Counted from the stretch's first letter, positions 30,301-40,828 are shown. The stretch: 64,000 bases of DNA from Thraustochytrium sp. TN22 (GCA_013306675.1 JABLUY010000167.1:23113-87112); one strand, 5' to 3'. Numbers and translations: made by a program. The notes: generated by a model not told the origin, from the sequence alone.

Positions 30301-31673
30301 GGGCCCGCCACCCACAGCTCGCCAACGTGACCCGGCGGGACCGCCTCGCGCGTGTCTGGGTGGACCACGAGTACCGTGGTGCCTGGCGCCGGGACGCCGT
30401 TGCCCACGAGGACCTGGCCTTGGTCGGCATCGTCGTTCTCGGTGGCCTCTATCGCGGTCCCCGCCTCACGCGTGTACGAGGTTCGCAACCGAACTGTGAT
30501 GGGCGCTGCCAGGGGCGCTCGCTGCTGCGTGACGAGCAGCACGTTCTCCGCGATGCCGTAGACGGGACACAGGGAGCCTGCAAGGACGCCTTGCTCCCTG
30601 AAGGTCTCTCCAAACGTCGCGAGGGTCTGCGGACGCACCGGCTCGGCGCCGTTGAGCCAGCGCGTGCACCGGCGAAGATCAAGCTTCGCTCGCACCTCCG
30701 CAGGCGTCTTGCGTGCCACGAGCTCGTAGGCAAAGTTCGGCGCCGTGGTATGTACGGCGCCATACGTGGAGATGGCCTCAAGCCAGAGCCAAGGGCGCCG
30801 CAAGAAGGTGCTTGGTGCCATGAGGACCATCAAGCCCCCCGCCTGCACGTTGGCCAAGATGCAGCCGATGAGACCCATGTCATGGTAGAAAGGCACCCAC
30901 GCGACTCCGACCGAGACCTCTGTCCAGGCCAAAGCGCCACGGATGCTCTCCAGGTTCGCGCTCAGATTACCATGTGTCACACAGACGCCTTTGGGATCGC
31001 CCGTGCTGCCGCTGGAGAACTGCACAAAGGCGAGACTCTCAGGCGCTGGAGCTGCCGGCAAGGCGAGATCGCCGGCTGCAATCCCGGCCTTGCTCACATT
31101 GTGCCACTCAAGGCCCGCTGGGAACCTCTTCGTACCGATGACGAGGCGCCTGGCGCGCAGGAAGCTGGTGTGCGAGAGCACATGTGTGAGCCGCGTAAGC
31201 TCGGCAGCCTTGGCGAGCTTGACGAGTCCCGCCTGGGCGTTGTTTGGGTCTGGCGGGTACACCGGCACGGCGACAAAACCTCCCAGTAGGCAAGCGACCA
31301 TGGCGACGATAAAGTCAAGCCCGGGGAAGAAGACCAGCAGCACTTTGTCGCCCCGTCGGACCCCCCATGACCGCTCCATGACCTTGACGACGCCAAGCGC
31401 GCTGGCGACGAGTCCCCGGCGCGTCAGCACTCCCGCCTCTTCGCCCTTGTCATTCAGCCAGGTGAAGAGCGCCTTGTCCGGCTGCTCGTGTGCGAGCCGC
31501 GCGGCGTTTTCGCCGAAGCCGCACGGGGCACGAGGGTGGTCGCAGCGCTGGCCGCGGCAGTCCTTCGTCCTGCTCTCCGCGCGCTCGCGCTGCGTGCCGC
31601 GGTCATCGTTTTGCGTTGGCGAGACTGCCGCCACGCCTGTGGCCTGCCTGATGTAGGGCGCCGCACCAGTCAT
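27360..31673 (-). CDS. Acyl-AMP ligase, carrier protein and Pls-like membrane tail, copy 2
   Basis: 1,437 residues from the first ATG. The domain order is as in copy 1: adenylation motifs (QFSSGSTGDPKG near 220, WVPFYHDMGL, YLRTGDMGF, KTTSGKIRRR), a carrier with Ser675 (GMSSL), then six membrane helices and three beta-helix-like domains. The N-terminus is odd: the paralogues start just before CENAV, whereas here the matching GFGENAARLAHEQPD is preceded by about 60 unrelated basic residues. Either the true start is different, perhaps through an upstream intron, or this copy has an N-terminal extension that could be a targeting sequence. The adenylation half differs from copy 1 at many sites, so a different acyl substrate is possible, while the tail is almost the same. 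The stop is TGA, and the last few residues differ from copy 1. Confidence 0.87.
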   Translation of the reverse strand: MTGAAPYIRQATGVAAVSPTQNDDRGTQRERAESRTKDCRGQRCDHPRAPCGFGENAARLAHEQPDKALFTWLNDKGEEAGVLTRRGLVASALGVVKVMERSWGVRRGDKVLLVFFPGLDFIVAMVACLLGGFVAVPVYPPDPNNAQAGLVKLAKAAELTRLTHVLSHTSFLRARRLVIGTKRFPAGLEWHNVSKAGIAAGDLALPAAPAPESLAFVQFSSGSTGDPKGVCVTHGNLSANLESIRGALAWTEVSVGVAWVPFYHDMGLIGCILANVQAGGLMVLMAPSTFLRRPWLWLEAISTYGAVHTTAPNFAYELVARKTPAEVRAKLDLRRCTRWLNGAEPVRPQTLATFGETFREQGVLAGSLCPVYGIAENVLLVTQQRAPLAAPITVRLRTSYTREAGTAIEATENDDADQGQVLVGNGVPAPGTTVLVVHPDTREAVPPGHVGELWVAGPSKVCAYMSRPDLSATQLNAQLAEPDGQTYLRTGDMGFVHQGEVFVCGRLKDMLIVRGRNVFPQDVEASVDACSASIRPGCCAAFCLEHSEDVVVVAEVRDPSLKDASKLADTVRGAVARDHGFSPFAVLLIRPRSIPKTTSGKIRRRETRDAFMRGGLAVVAQCGGRGASTSKVAAIKHIEDDPEARRRWLLVQARQSLGNAALGEDDDLFDAGMSSLAMVEVAAHVDSLLGAAENALESDFLATHRTVRLLAEAIETRRGGNPTLDPVPRASGCELPALVATFLQFLGVWLIFFEMTAAILPAYHFGYWVRFESDLGEPWVYYRVTDTASMMGVLVPLVIPVWMVSFSLLVLATKWLLLWRLAPREVAIGSLPYLRWWLVDRLMHMWENAVGRWLVDTPLLNVFYILMGGRVALSAKLKTLLRDLDLVSIGADAIVKGSVVCRAFDARERTLRFRRVRLGAGSQVRAGAVVMLGASLADGAQLEPLRVASEGEAVDAADGVGVVSASRASSSVVDLIAKLAIMCMILQIYFAASVVNLLIWDACGYPSGFRYAELAFWASSFFVTGFVMSLVAVAAKWVLVGRLRPGEVWPGALRDLRHWAADYLFGLVYATWLTWLEETRVVLWYLRALGASIGRDTFTTTVCWVSPSNADLICMGDKSMASLIFVETESDGQLARVSIGAQSEAGVFATLGFGSELRPRSSLAMLSALDRDEVLPSGHRKFRGATFALAAEDADPPGLWGVGEEVLLLLLRGAVLVLAVVSLIPAYEFASFVLYDAGMQRDAAIVLVAVSLWLAMLGLAMVPQRVVALGVLGVSHELRAVPTRGSMYCMYQNFTGFFEDLLLPVLHASPLYNMHARFMGARVGQGAVLNSSRLREHQLLTAGEGAIVDTSVYFTAHQFTNGAFELGPSRIGPQSLLQPGAVCLCHGRVGPRASIAPRTCAPQAARAEADVIITGNSEALTKHSLSKVPQADELAQV
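27454..29444 (-). repeat. Conversion-like tract shared with copy 1 (right member)
   Basis: Partner of 22700-24690; see that entry for identity. Only about three residues differ in the encoded protein over the tract (for example CLCHGRVG here versus CLCNGRVG, and DAGMQRD versus DAGVQRD). Confidence 0.9.
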
Positions 31674-32330
31674 GAGGTGTTGCCTCAGAGAGGCCTTGGG
31701 CAGGTTCACGGCGACCTCCGCGCAGACGCCCGCTTCCGGCGTCCGCTCGTCTCGTCGTGAGCGCCGCTGCAGCGCCGTCGCGGCAGTGCCGCCGCGGCGG
31801 CGGCCTGACTCACGTCAGTGATTGGGACTTCTTGTTTCCAGTTTGCCTGCTTGCAAGCCTTGCACGTGCTGCAGAGCTGGCCGCTGGGATCCTTCGCTGC
31901 CTTGCAAGCTGGCGACCCATCACCACTGGCGTCAATGAATTCTGCACTGCTGCGAGCTCGCAGCGCCCGGGCAGCCTCGCTGCGGCTGCCTGCTGCCACA
32001 GGTCGCCATGCCGGGCCGCGCGACGCGTCGCGATCGCGCACCATCGCATCGTTCGCGCAGAAATGACCGTCCCTGGCTTTCGCGGCGCAGTAGGCCTACA
32101 GTGGAATGAATCACGTCGGCTAATTCTAATTAGGCAGGTAGGCAAAGGCCTAACGTAAAAGTTAGCTCAGGCTCGCCGAGCGTGCCACGACTGCTGCCCG
32201 CCTGGGGCAAAGGTTTGGACGCGCAAAAAGTCATGGAGGACGATTTATTATTTTTTAATCTCTGGGAGAGCCCGACTCAGAGCCTGACAGTGTGAGAGTG
32301 ACTCGAACCGTGACTGGTATCTGACTCTCA
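31674..32330. other. Intergenic region between acyl-ligase copies 2 and 3
   Basis: About 660 bases containing the 5' side of copy 2 and the 3' flank of the interrupted copy 3. An AT-rich patch (tttattattttttaatctc, about 32245-32263) close to the copy 3 stop could belong to its 3' untranslated region. No coding frame or RNA gene was recognised. Confidence 0.5.
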
Positions 32331-35300
32331 TCAGAGCGGCACTGGCAAGTCATCCGCTGGCTCGATGGAGTGTCGACCACCCTTGTCCTGATCAGCTTGG
32401 GCGAGCTGAGGAGCGCATGTGCGCGAGGCGACGGTGGCTCGAGACGCGACGCGGCCGTTGCAAAGGCAGACTGCTCCGGGCTGCAGCAAGGCCTGAGCCC
32501 CCAGACGCGAAGGGCCGAGCTCAAAACCGCCGTTGGTGAACTGGTGGGCCGCGAGAAAGGCGCCAGCGTCCACGATGGCGCCTTCACCCACGCTCAAGAG
32601 CTGATGCTCACGCACAAAGCTCGAGTACAGCACCGCTCCGCGCCCAATGCGAGCACCCATGAAGCGCGCGAAGGCGTTGTACATGAAGGTGCCGTGGAGC
32701 GCCGGCAGCAGGAGCTTCTCGAGGACTGCCGTAAACAGCTGGTACGAGCAGTACATGCTGGGACGCGTCGGGATCTCGTGCAAGTCCCGCCGGAGCCCAA
32801 GGACGACCAGCGCGAGCAGGCGCTGCGCAACCGCAAGTCCGAGCAGGGCGAGCCAGAAGCTCACGGCGAGCAGGATGATGGCGACGTTGCGGTCCAGGCC
32901 AGCGTCGAAGAGCGCGAAGTGCGCAAACTCGTACGCGGGAATCAGGGAGGCGACCACGAGCACGAGAAAGACCGCGCGAAAGAGGAGGAGCGCGGCCTCT
33001 TCCGCCGCACCCCACGCCGGCCGCAGCGCGAGCGCGCTCTCAGACCTGGCAAGGGGGAAGGTGGCGCCATAGAACTTGCGATGGCCGGACGGCAGGACCT
33101 CGCCCTCGGCCAGCGTGCTGAGCGAGGCGAGACTCGATCCTGGCTGCATTGTGCCGCCGAACGAGATTACGGAGAAGAGGCCGATCTCGCAGCGATCGGC
33201 AATGCCCACCCTGTAGCGCTGAGCGCGAGCTTCGGTCTCCACAAAGATGAGGCCGGCCATCGAGCCCTCGCCCATGCTGATCATGTCTGCGTTCGAGGGC
33301 GATATCCACATGGCGTTCGAGATGAAGCTGAAGCGGCCCAGTGTGGCGCCCAGCGCGCGCAGGTAGGCCAGCATGGACCGGGACTCCTCGAAGTACACAA
33401 TCCAGGTCGCAAACAGGAGCGACCACAGGTAGTCCGCAGCCCAGTGGCGCAGACTGCGCAGAAGGCTAGGCGCGGCGGGTCCGGCCCGCAGACGACCGAT
33501 GAGAACCCACTTGAGCCCCACTGCGACAAAGGACATGCAGCATGCTGTGACGAAGTAGGAGGATGTCCAGAACGCCAGCTCCGTGTAGCGGAAGCCCGAC
33601 GGGTAGCCACAGGCGTCCCAGATGGCCAGGTTCACCACGCTTGCCGCAAAATAGAGCTCCAGAATCGCGCACATGAAGACAAGCTTGGTCACGAAGGCGC
33701 ACGCGATGCTGGCGGGGGATGCCACAGCGACCTCGTCTGCTCCACCACTCTCAACGGTCTCGCCCTCGCCAGCCACGCGCAGCGGCTCCAGCTGGGCGTG
33801 GCTGCTGAGCGAGGCGCCCAACAGAGCCATGGCGCCGACGCGAACATGGGCGCCAGCGCCGATGCGAAGGCGCCGAAAGCGCAACGTACGCGCCTTGGCG
33901 TCGAAGGCGCGGCTCACGAGCTCGCCCTTGATAACGGCGCCACTGTCGATGGCGACCAGGTCCACGTCCCGCAGGAGCACCTTGAGCCTGGCCGAAAACG
34001 CGATGCTGCCGCCCAAGAAAATGTAGAATACGTTCTACAGCGGCGTGTCGACAAGCCAGCGCCCGACGCAAATCTCCCACATGTGCAATAGACGGTCCAC
34101 GAACCACCATCGCAGATAGTGCATCGAGCTCAACTCGATCTCGCGCGGTGTCCAGCGGCCGACGACCACCCACTTGGTGACGATGACGAGCGCCGAGAAG
34201 CTCATCAGCCACAAGGGGATGACGAGGGGCACCAGGAGGCCGAACATCGTGAGCGAGTCGGTGACGCGGTAGTAGACCCAGGGCGTGCCCAGGCCACTCT
34301 GGAAGCGCACCCAGTACCCAAAGTGGTACGCCGGCAGAATGGCAGCGGCCATCTCGATGAAGATGAGCCAGACGCCAAGAAACTGGAGCAGGCCAACCAG
34401 AGGCGCGGGCAGCGCGCGGCTGCCCACGCGCGGAAGGTCATCGAGCTGCTGCTTTGACCCGACACGCCGCGCCTCGACAGCCTGCACGATGTCACGAGCG
34501 CTGCGGTTCGAGGCGAGAAATTCCGGCTCCAGCGGCATGCCGTCGCCGAGCATGGTCTCCACCAAAGCACTGATTTCTACCATGGCGAGAGAACTCATGC
34601 CGGCGTCGAAAAGGTCATCGTCGGGGCCCAGCTTCGGCATGTCCAGAGCCTCGCTCGCCTTGCCAAGCAGCCAGTCCAGACGCGCCTCAGGGGTGTCGCC
34701 CACATCATCGTCCAGGTTCGCTGCCGTGTGCTTGGGCGCAGGCCCGCTGCCGCACTGCGCGACCACGGCGAGCTGGCCCTGTAAGTAGGCATCGCGCGTC
34801 GCGCGGCGTCGGATCTTGCCGCTCGTCGTCTTGGGCACGGTGCGCGGCTTGATGAGGACCACGTCGAAAGGCAAGAACCCGTGGTCCCTCGCCACGGCGC
34901 CTCGCACCGTGTGGGCCAGTCCCACCGCATCCTTCATCTTGGCGTTGCGCACCTCTGCCACCACGACCACGTCCTCGGAATGGCCGAGTGCAAAGGCGGC
35001 ACAGCAGCCCGGCCGTATGTCGGCACTGCAGAGGTCGACGCTCAACTCCACGTTCTGCGGGAAGACGTTGTGTCCGCGGACGATGAACATGTCCTTGATG
35101 CGCCCGCACACGAAGACCTCGCTGTGCAGCAGGAAGCCCATGTCGCCGGTGCGAAGGTACCGCTTTCCGTCTGGCTCGGCGAGCTCCGTGTTGAGCACCT
35201 CGGCAGACAGCTCCGGTCTGCTCAGGTACGTGGACGTCTTGGATGGGCCTGTGACCCAGATTTCCCCAAGGTGGCCTTCCGGGACCGCCTCGCGCGAATC

Positions 35301-36482
35301 CGGGTGCACGATGAGCACGATGTTGCCCGGGGTCGGCGGGCCATTGCTTAGTAGAGTCTGGCCGTCTTCGTCCGGACCCGCCAACTCGATCTCGGTGCCG
35401 GCTTCGCGTGCGTACGATGTGCGCAGGCGCACCTGGATAGACTCAGAGCCTGAGACGTGCGAGGAGACCAGAATGACGTTCTCTGCGAGGCCATATCCCG
35501 GGCAGATGAGCTCCGCGCGGACGCCCTGGTCCTTGAAGGTTGTCACGAACGCAGACACGGACTCCACGCGCACCGGCTCGGCGCCACTCAGCCACTGCCT
35601 GCAGCAGCTCAAGTCCAGCTTGTCACGCACCTGCGGCGGCGTCTTCCTGGCCGTGAGCTCGTAGGCGAAGTTCGGTCCGCACGTGAGCTCGGCGCGGTAC
35701 TCGTGGATGGCCTGGAGCCAGAGCCAAGGCTTGCGCAAAAACGCAAGCGGGGACATGAGCACAGAGAGGCCGCCTGAGTTGATCATGAAGAGGATGCAGC
35801 AGACGAGGCCCAGATCGTGGTAAAAGGGCACCCACGATACGCCCCTCGGGGCCCAACGCTGCTCCGAAGGCGGCTGACTCCGGACGCCGGTCTCGTAGAT
35901 GGTCGCCAGGTTGGCGTTCAGGTTGGCGTGCGTGACGCAGATGCCCTTGGGGTCGCCCGTGCTGCCGCTGGAGAACTGCACAAAGGCGAGGTCTTCCGGC
36001 GCGGGTACCCGAGGCGGGTCGATGCGGACCGCCGGCTTGGCCTTGCGTACGTCGTGCCACGTGAGGCCCGCGGGAAACTTGCTCGTGCCGATGATCAGGC
36101 GCCTGACGCGTAAGAAGACCGTGTGCGACAAGACCGTCGTGATCTGCGCGACCTCGATGACCTTGGCCAACTTCGCGATGCCCGGCCTGGGGTTGCTCGG
36201 GTCCGGTGGAAAAACGGGCACGGCCACGAAGCCGCCCAGGAGGCAAGCCATCATGGCCATGATGAAGTCGGTTCCGGGAAAGAAGAGCAGAAGCACCTTG
36301 TCACCAGGATGCACGCCCCAGCTCCGCTCCATGTGGTGCGCGAGACCAAGGGCGCCGGCAAGGAGCTCGTGCCGCGTCAGCGTCGCCGCCTCCTTGCCCT
36401 TGTCGTCCAGCCAGATGAATTGCTTGCGATCAGGCTCCTCCCTCGCGAACTGCACAGCATTCTCGCAGATGCTTTTCGCCAT
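32331..36482 (-). pseudogene. Acyl-AMP ligase, carrier and membrane tail, copy 3, split by an in-frame TAG
   Basis: A single 1,384-codon frame with one internal stop. It starts at an ATG (MAKSICENAV) and has all adenylation motifs (QFSSGSTGDPKG, WVPFYHDLGL, YLRTGDMGF, KTTSGKIRRR) and the carrier serine (GMSSL, Ser631). It runs into the first beta-helix region, where codon 816 (34035-34037) is TAG right after WLVDTPL. Copies 1 and 2 have CTC (Leu) there. Reading continues in the same frame for 567 more codons with every membrane and beta-helix segment matching its paralogues, then ends in TGA. No other lesion is visible. Options are a very young pseudogene, a truncated but useful ligase-carrier protein, stop-codon readthrough, or a base-call error. 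This copy is diverged from 1 and 2 along its whole length, so it did not take part in their recent sequence exchange. Confidence 0.85.
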
Positions 36483-38131
36483 TCTTCTTTCTCTGCGTGC
36501 GTGCGCGCGAATACTTTCGATGCAGATCTGCCGTGGTTTGGCTCATGCATGCTGCAGCCCCCTGCAGAGCATCTCAGCGCCGCTGCTTCCAACTGATGAA
36601 TCAGATTAGACTCGGCCGCAAGTGGCACTGGTGTTGGGCTGTGGAATGTGGCACGCAGCGCACGCACAAGGCCCGCACAAGCCCGCACAAGGCACGCGCG
36701 GCCAAATTACAGCAAATTACAGCACGGGGTCTGGTGGAAAAGTTGAGCTCGGGAAGGGGCTGTCACGGTCTGGCTCGGATGGGAAAGTTGAGCGAGCTCG
36801 GGGAGGTGGGCCGAGTCTACAAGCAAGCGCTGCACACGTTACCCCCGCCAGACGACTTGGAGGTACGTGGCAATGCGTTCCGCAGCCAGCTACGCGCGAC
36901 AAGGAGCTGCCAGCGGGCCGTGGCCCGTTTTCTGCAACACGCTTGCCAGGCTTTTCACGGGAGCAGGCCGAGGTAGGAGGAGGCTTTCCTCTGGTCAGAG
37001 ACTGTACCACCCGCTACCACCCTGTCAAGTGCTCGTGCCACTCATTCCCCGGCCAACTACCATGGCGGCTGGCAGTGCACGAACTTCGGAGCGCCCCAAA
37101 CAAGGCGTAGCCAAACTTTGCTGACAGTGAGCAACCTGCCGCCGTGGTTCCTGGGGAACCAACTTGAGGTCGCTTCCTGACAGGGAGAGACACACTCGGC
37201 TTTCGTGGCACGCGCCCGCGAGCGGCGCCGACCTTGCGCCAACAGACCTGTCAAAGTTCGGACTCCGTCCGAGTCGGACACGACGATACATCGTAGCTGC
37301 ACTGCAGTGGCAGGGCAGGCGCACGCTCGGCCCGCCACCAGCGGGGGCCTGCGGGGCGGCCCGCACTGCAGGGCGGACACCGTGAGACGGGCGGCACGGG
37401 CGGACGCTCCCCGAACGCGCCTCAAACTCAGCTAGGCCTTAGGCCTTACTAAAAGTTGCGCGCGCGCCGCGGTCGGTGATAAGATTACCGGTACCATCCT
37501 GGCCTCCCGGGGCCTGACGGTGCCTGACGGCCTGGCGTGGAGCTAGACCATCACTCGAGCCGCGGTCGCGCTCGGTAAAAGTTGCGCTCCCGAAGGCAGC
37601 GCGTGGCGACCGCGTGCCAGTGGCAGACACCGGCCAGCACAGCTACCATCATGAGTCGTGCATAGTAGAGTTTGAGGCCCAGCCTACACCTGCAGTCACA
37701 CTCGCCGTCGTCACGCTCCGGGACTCCGTGTTGTCATCAGTCGCTCTCGCAAAGCTCGACTTGGACTCCTGGACAGCCTGAGGCGCGGCGGGACTGACTA
37801 TGAAGTCCAGAGGAGCCCGACACTGTGCTGCGAGGCCCCGCTGGACACCGTCGCGTCGCGTCGCGTCGCGGCGGCACATGTGGATGCATGGCCCTTGCGC
37901 GGGCGCGGTCTAATCGTTCGGCCTCTTTGCGAAGCGGCCCAAGCGCGGATAGGCCGGCATGCCATTCTGGGCGGCGACCAGTACAACGTCGCCTCGTCCG
38001 GCCGCGCCCCGCCCCGCCCCGCCCCTCGCGTCCCGGCTCGCCTCGACGGTCGGCGGCGGCGCTCGCGGCGGAGGACGGACGCCCGCTCGCAGCCAGCCCC
38101 CGCGCGGCGCGGCGGCGACGGCGACTCGGCC
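36483..38131. other. Intergenic region between divergent genes
   Basis: About 1.65 kb separating the minus-strand acyl-ligase array from plus-strand prefoldin. It should contain both promoters. Short direct repeats are visible (cgcacaag units near 36660-36690, caaattacag twice at 36702-36722). No frame has coding character. Confidence 0.5.
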
Positions 38132-38961
38132 ATGGCGATGGATCCCACCAAGATGCCGCTGCAGCAGCTGCAGCAGCAGCGCAACGCGATGCAGCAGGTG
38201 AGTGCGCGGCGCAGGGCGGGCGGCCGCCGCGCGCTGCCGCGAGAGCGCCGCGCGCCCTCGCGGCCGCCGCGCGCGCCGGCCGGCCGGCGAGGCGAGGCCA
38301 GGGAGGCGGTGCAGGCCGCGCGAAGACGCGCAACGCTCGCGACGCTCACGTTAGCTGACGACCTCGCACCGCTTTGCGCTTGCAGGAGCTGCAAGAGATG
38401 AAGACTCGGCACCGCAGTATGATGACCGCCGCCAAGCGCTACGTGGAGTCCATGCGGACCGTCGAGATGGTCGAAAAGGCCAAGGAGGGTACGTTCGTCG
38501 GCGTGCACGCGCTCGCACACGCCGGCTTGCGCGTGCGCTCGCCTTCGTCGTCGCAGCCGCAGCAAGATACTGACATGTCCGAACGCGCGCGCAGGCCAGA
38601 AGATGCTCGTGCCCATGAATGACTCCATCTTTGTGCCGGGTGAGCTCTCAAACACGACGCACGTGACCGTGGAGATCGGCACCGGGTTCTTTGTGAAGCG
38701 GACCATTCCGGATGCCAAGGAGTACCTGGGCCGCAAGGTAAGTCGTCCTTTTCAGAGCAGACCTCAAGAACGAGCTCGACTGACCGGTGTTCGGGGTTTG
38801 GGGATTGACTCGCGCAGCTTCAGAACGTGCAGGCGTACATCGAGCGCGTTGGCGTCAACATCCTCGCGCAGGAGAACAACCTCGCGCAGATTGACGAGAT
38901 CTTCAGGGCCCGGGTTGCCATGGTGCGCGAGCAGGCCGATGCGGCAGAGCAGGCTGTCTAA
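38132..38961 (+). CDS. PFDN5: Prefoldin subunit 5 (alpha-type), four exons
   Basis: A spliced gene of 151 codons plus stop. Exons: 38132-38197, 38386-38488, 38595-38737 and 38818-38961. The introns are 188, 106 and 80 bases with donors GTGAGT, GTACGT and GTAAGT and acceptors ending in CAG; the second intron interrupts a Gly codon. The product matches prefoldin subunit 5 along its length: an N-terminal coiled-coil helix (LQQLQQQRNAMQQ then ELQEMKTRHRSMMTAAKRYV), the central beta hairpins (LVPMNDSIFVPGEL, VTVEIGTGFFVKRTIPDAKE) and a C-terminal helix (VNILAQENNLAQIDEIFRAR). Length is close to the usual 150 or so residues. Prefoldin is the cytosolic hexameric holdase that hands nascent actin and tubulin to the CCT chaperonin. 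This is the clearest intron-containing gene in the window and gives the local splice consensus. Confidence 0.95.
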
Positions 38962-39105
38962 AGCGCGAGCGTGGTCGCAGTGGGGCGGATGGGCTGCGCG
39001 CTGTCAAGCAATAGCTGCTTGGCGCGAGCCGCTTCTCAGCAGAGCATGCATGCCTGGGTAGGCGCGATGCAAGGGTACTCTCTATTCTGTCTTTCTGACC
39101 TCGTA

Positions 39106-39192
39106 AGCTGGCATGGCATGGCATGGCATGGGCCATGGCGTGGCATGTGGCATGGTATGGTATGGCATGGGCAATGGCATGGCATGGCATCA
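39106..39192. repeat. GGCAT-type pentanucleotide repeat
   Basis: An imperfect array of ggcat/ggcatgg units between the prefoldin stop and the end of the convergent TTLL gene. It is non-coding and probably hypervariable. Confidence 0.85.
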
Positions 39193-39241
39193 AATGATAT
39201 TCGGTCGTTTCTTTTTCCAATGCATCGCGCCGTCTGCAAAC

Positions 39242-40828
39242 CTAGTCTTGCGCCTGCTTGGCCTCATCCTCCCGCGTTGCCGGCGCCTGCGTCGACGCAG
39301 GAGCGCGTGCCCGGAGCTTGAAGCGCGCAGGTGAGTCGGCGCGCACGTCGGCCGATGGGGTGGCTCGGCGTGGGCGGACGCGCAGCCACTTCTCGTAGAC
39401 CCTGCCGCGGCCGCGCGGTGCCTGCGAAGAGCGCTGGTCGACCCTCTCCAAGAGGTCGACGCCGTCGGGCGGAGCCATGTCGAGGTACTCGCGGCCGAGC
39501 ACTGCGGTGATGTCACGGCCGAGGCGGCGCAGGAGGCCAGCGTGCCACTCGTTCTGCACGCCCAAAAAGGGGTTCGTGTTCGCCTCGATGAGCCAGGGTT
39601 TGAGCTCGTCGTCGAGCAAAATGTCAAAGCCGAAGAGCTCGAACTTGCGCAGTCCGGGCGTCGCCACATTCATCTCCTTATAGGTGGCGCGAATCGCGTC
39701 CAGGATGATGGCCTGGAATCGCGGCACGAGGTCCTGCGCCACGTCCACGCCCTGGTATGCCTGATCGCCATCGAGCGCCTCCTGCAGGTCCGCAAAGGAC
39801 AGCGTGTTGCCCGCCTCGAAGCGGCCCAGCCCCGGGCTCTTGCGCTGCAGGCAGTAGTTCGTCAGGTGCGCCGTGGCGTCGTGCAGCGAGTCCATGGAGA
39901 AGGGCTCCGAGCACGTGCGCAGGTAGCCCTCCCGCGCGATGAAGATCTTGCCGGTGTCCAGCACCAATGCCCACATGCGAATGTCCATCTTACGGCGCCC
40001 GTTGGGCCACAGCAGCGGATTTGCCACGTACCGCTGCACCACGACATTGCCGCCGGCCCTCTCCACGTACGAGCGGATCTCCTCCAGCGTGCGGTGCACT
40101 TCGATGCCGCGCCCGCAGTTCAGTGCGGACGGCTTGCAGATCCACGCCTGGCCCCTGGGCGCGCTCGCTACGGCGCGCTGCAGCGCGGGCCACGCGGCGC
40201 CCGCCAGCGTCGTCACCACGTAGGTGCCCGGGACGACTTCATCCGCCTCGATGCGCCGCTGCGCGTAGAAGCGCGAGAGGCTGCGAAAGAGGCCCGACTT
40301 GGTGCAGAGGGACGCATTGCGCGGGAAATGGTTGACCAGCGGCATGCACGTTGCATTGCCTGGCACGGCGTCAAAGAGCGTGCGCCCGTGCGGCCGCGTC
40401 TCGCTGCGATACGCGACCGTCGGCTTCCACACCACGTCGAAGCCGCCGCGCTCCATCTGGCGACGCATCGCTGCCGTGTCATCTTCGTTGCGCACGTGCT
40501 GCGGCGCCACAACCTCGGGCGGCGCCATGGCTCCGTGCCACTCGGTAAAGGCCTCGCGCATCACTTCGGAGTTACCGGGAAACACGCAAACGCGCAGTGG
40601 CGGCCTCGGCTCGCGGCTTGTGGCCGCATCGCCGCTGCCACCGCGCCGTTTCGAGCTGCTGTGCAGCCGCCGCGACGAGAGCTCCTGCTGCTGCACGAGG
40701 GCCAGCTTATTCGCCTCCGGCTGTTTCTCCTCGGCCTCGGCCGCCTTGCCCTCGGAGTCCGCCAAGCAGTCGTCGTAGTCCTTTGATTCCTCCTGCTCGC
40801 GCTGCTTCTCCTCATCGCTGGCGGCCAT
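39242..40828 (-). CDS. Tubulin tyrosine ligase-like (TTLL) amino-acid ligase
   Basis: 528 residues from the first ATG; the frame extends 14 codons upstream only to a TTG. After an acidic, disordered N-terminus (about 75 residues), the TTL ATP-grasp fold is evident: ICKPSALNCGRGIEVHRTLE (about 229-248), VVVQRYVANPLLWPNGRRKM, DIRMWALV, HLTNYCLQ, and the metal/ATP motif FELFGFDILLDDELKPWLIE with EANTNPFL (about 400-420). TTLL enzymes add Glu or Gly chains to tubulin tails in cilia and the cytoskeleton; whether this one is a glutamylase, glycylase or other ligase cannot be told by eye. The C-terminal 80 residues are basic and Ala-rich, and could bind microtubules. It converges on prefoldin 5, itself a tubulin-folding factor, though I draw no functional link from position alone. 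Confidence 0.92.
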   Translation of the reverse strand: MAASDEEKQREQEESKDYDDCLADSEGKAAEAEEKQPEANKLALVQQQELSSRRLHSSSKRRGGSGDAATSREPRPPLRVCVFPGNSEVMREAFTEWHGAMAPPEVVAPQHVRNEDDTAAMRRQMERGGFDVVWKPTVAYRSETRPHGRTLFDAVPGNATCMPLVNHFPRNASLCTKSGLFRSLSRFYAQRRIEADEVVPGTYVVTTLAGAAWPALQRAVASAPRGQAWICKPSALNCGRGIEVHRTLEEIRSYVERAGGNVVVQRYVANPLLWPNGRRKMDIRMWALVLDTGKIFIAREGYLRTCSEPFSMDSLHDATAHLTNYCLQRKSPGLGRFEAGNTLSFADLQEALDGDQAYQGVDVAQDLVPRFQAIILDAIRATYKEMNVATPGLRKFELFGFDILLDDELKPWLIEANTNPFLGVQNEWHAGLLRRLGRDITAVLGREYLDMAPPDGVDLLERVDQRSSQAPRGRGRVYEKWLRVRPRRATPSADVRADSPARFKLRARAPASTQAPATREDEAKQAQD

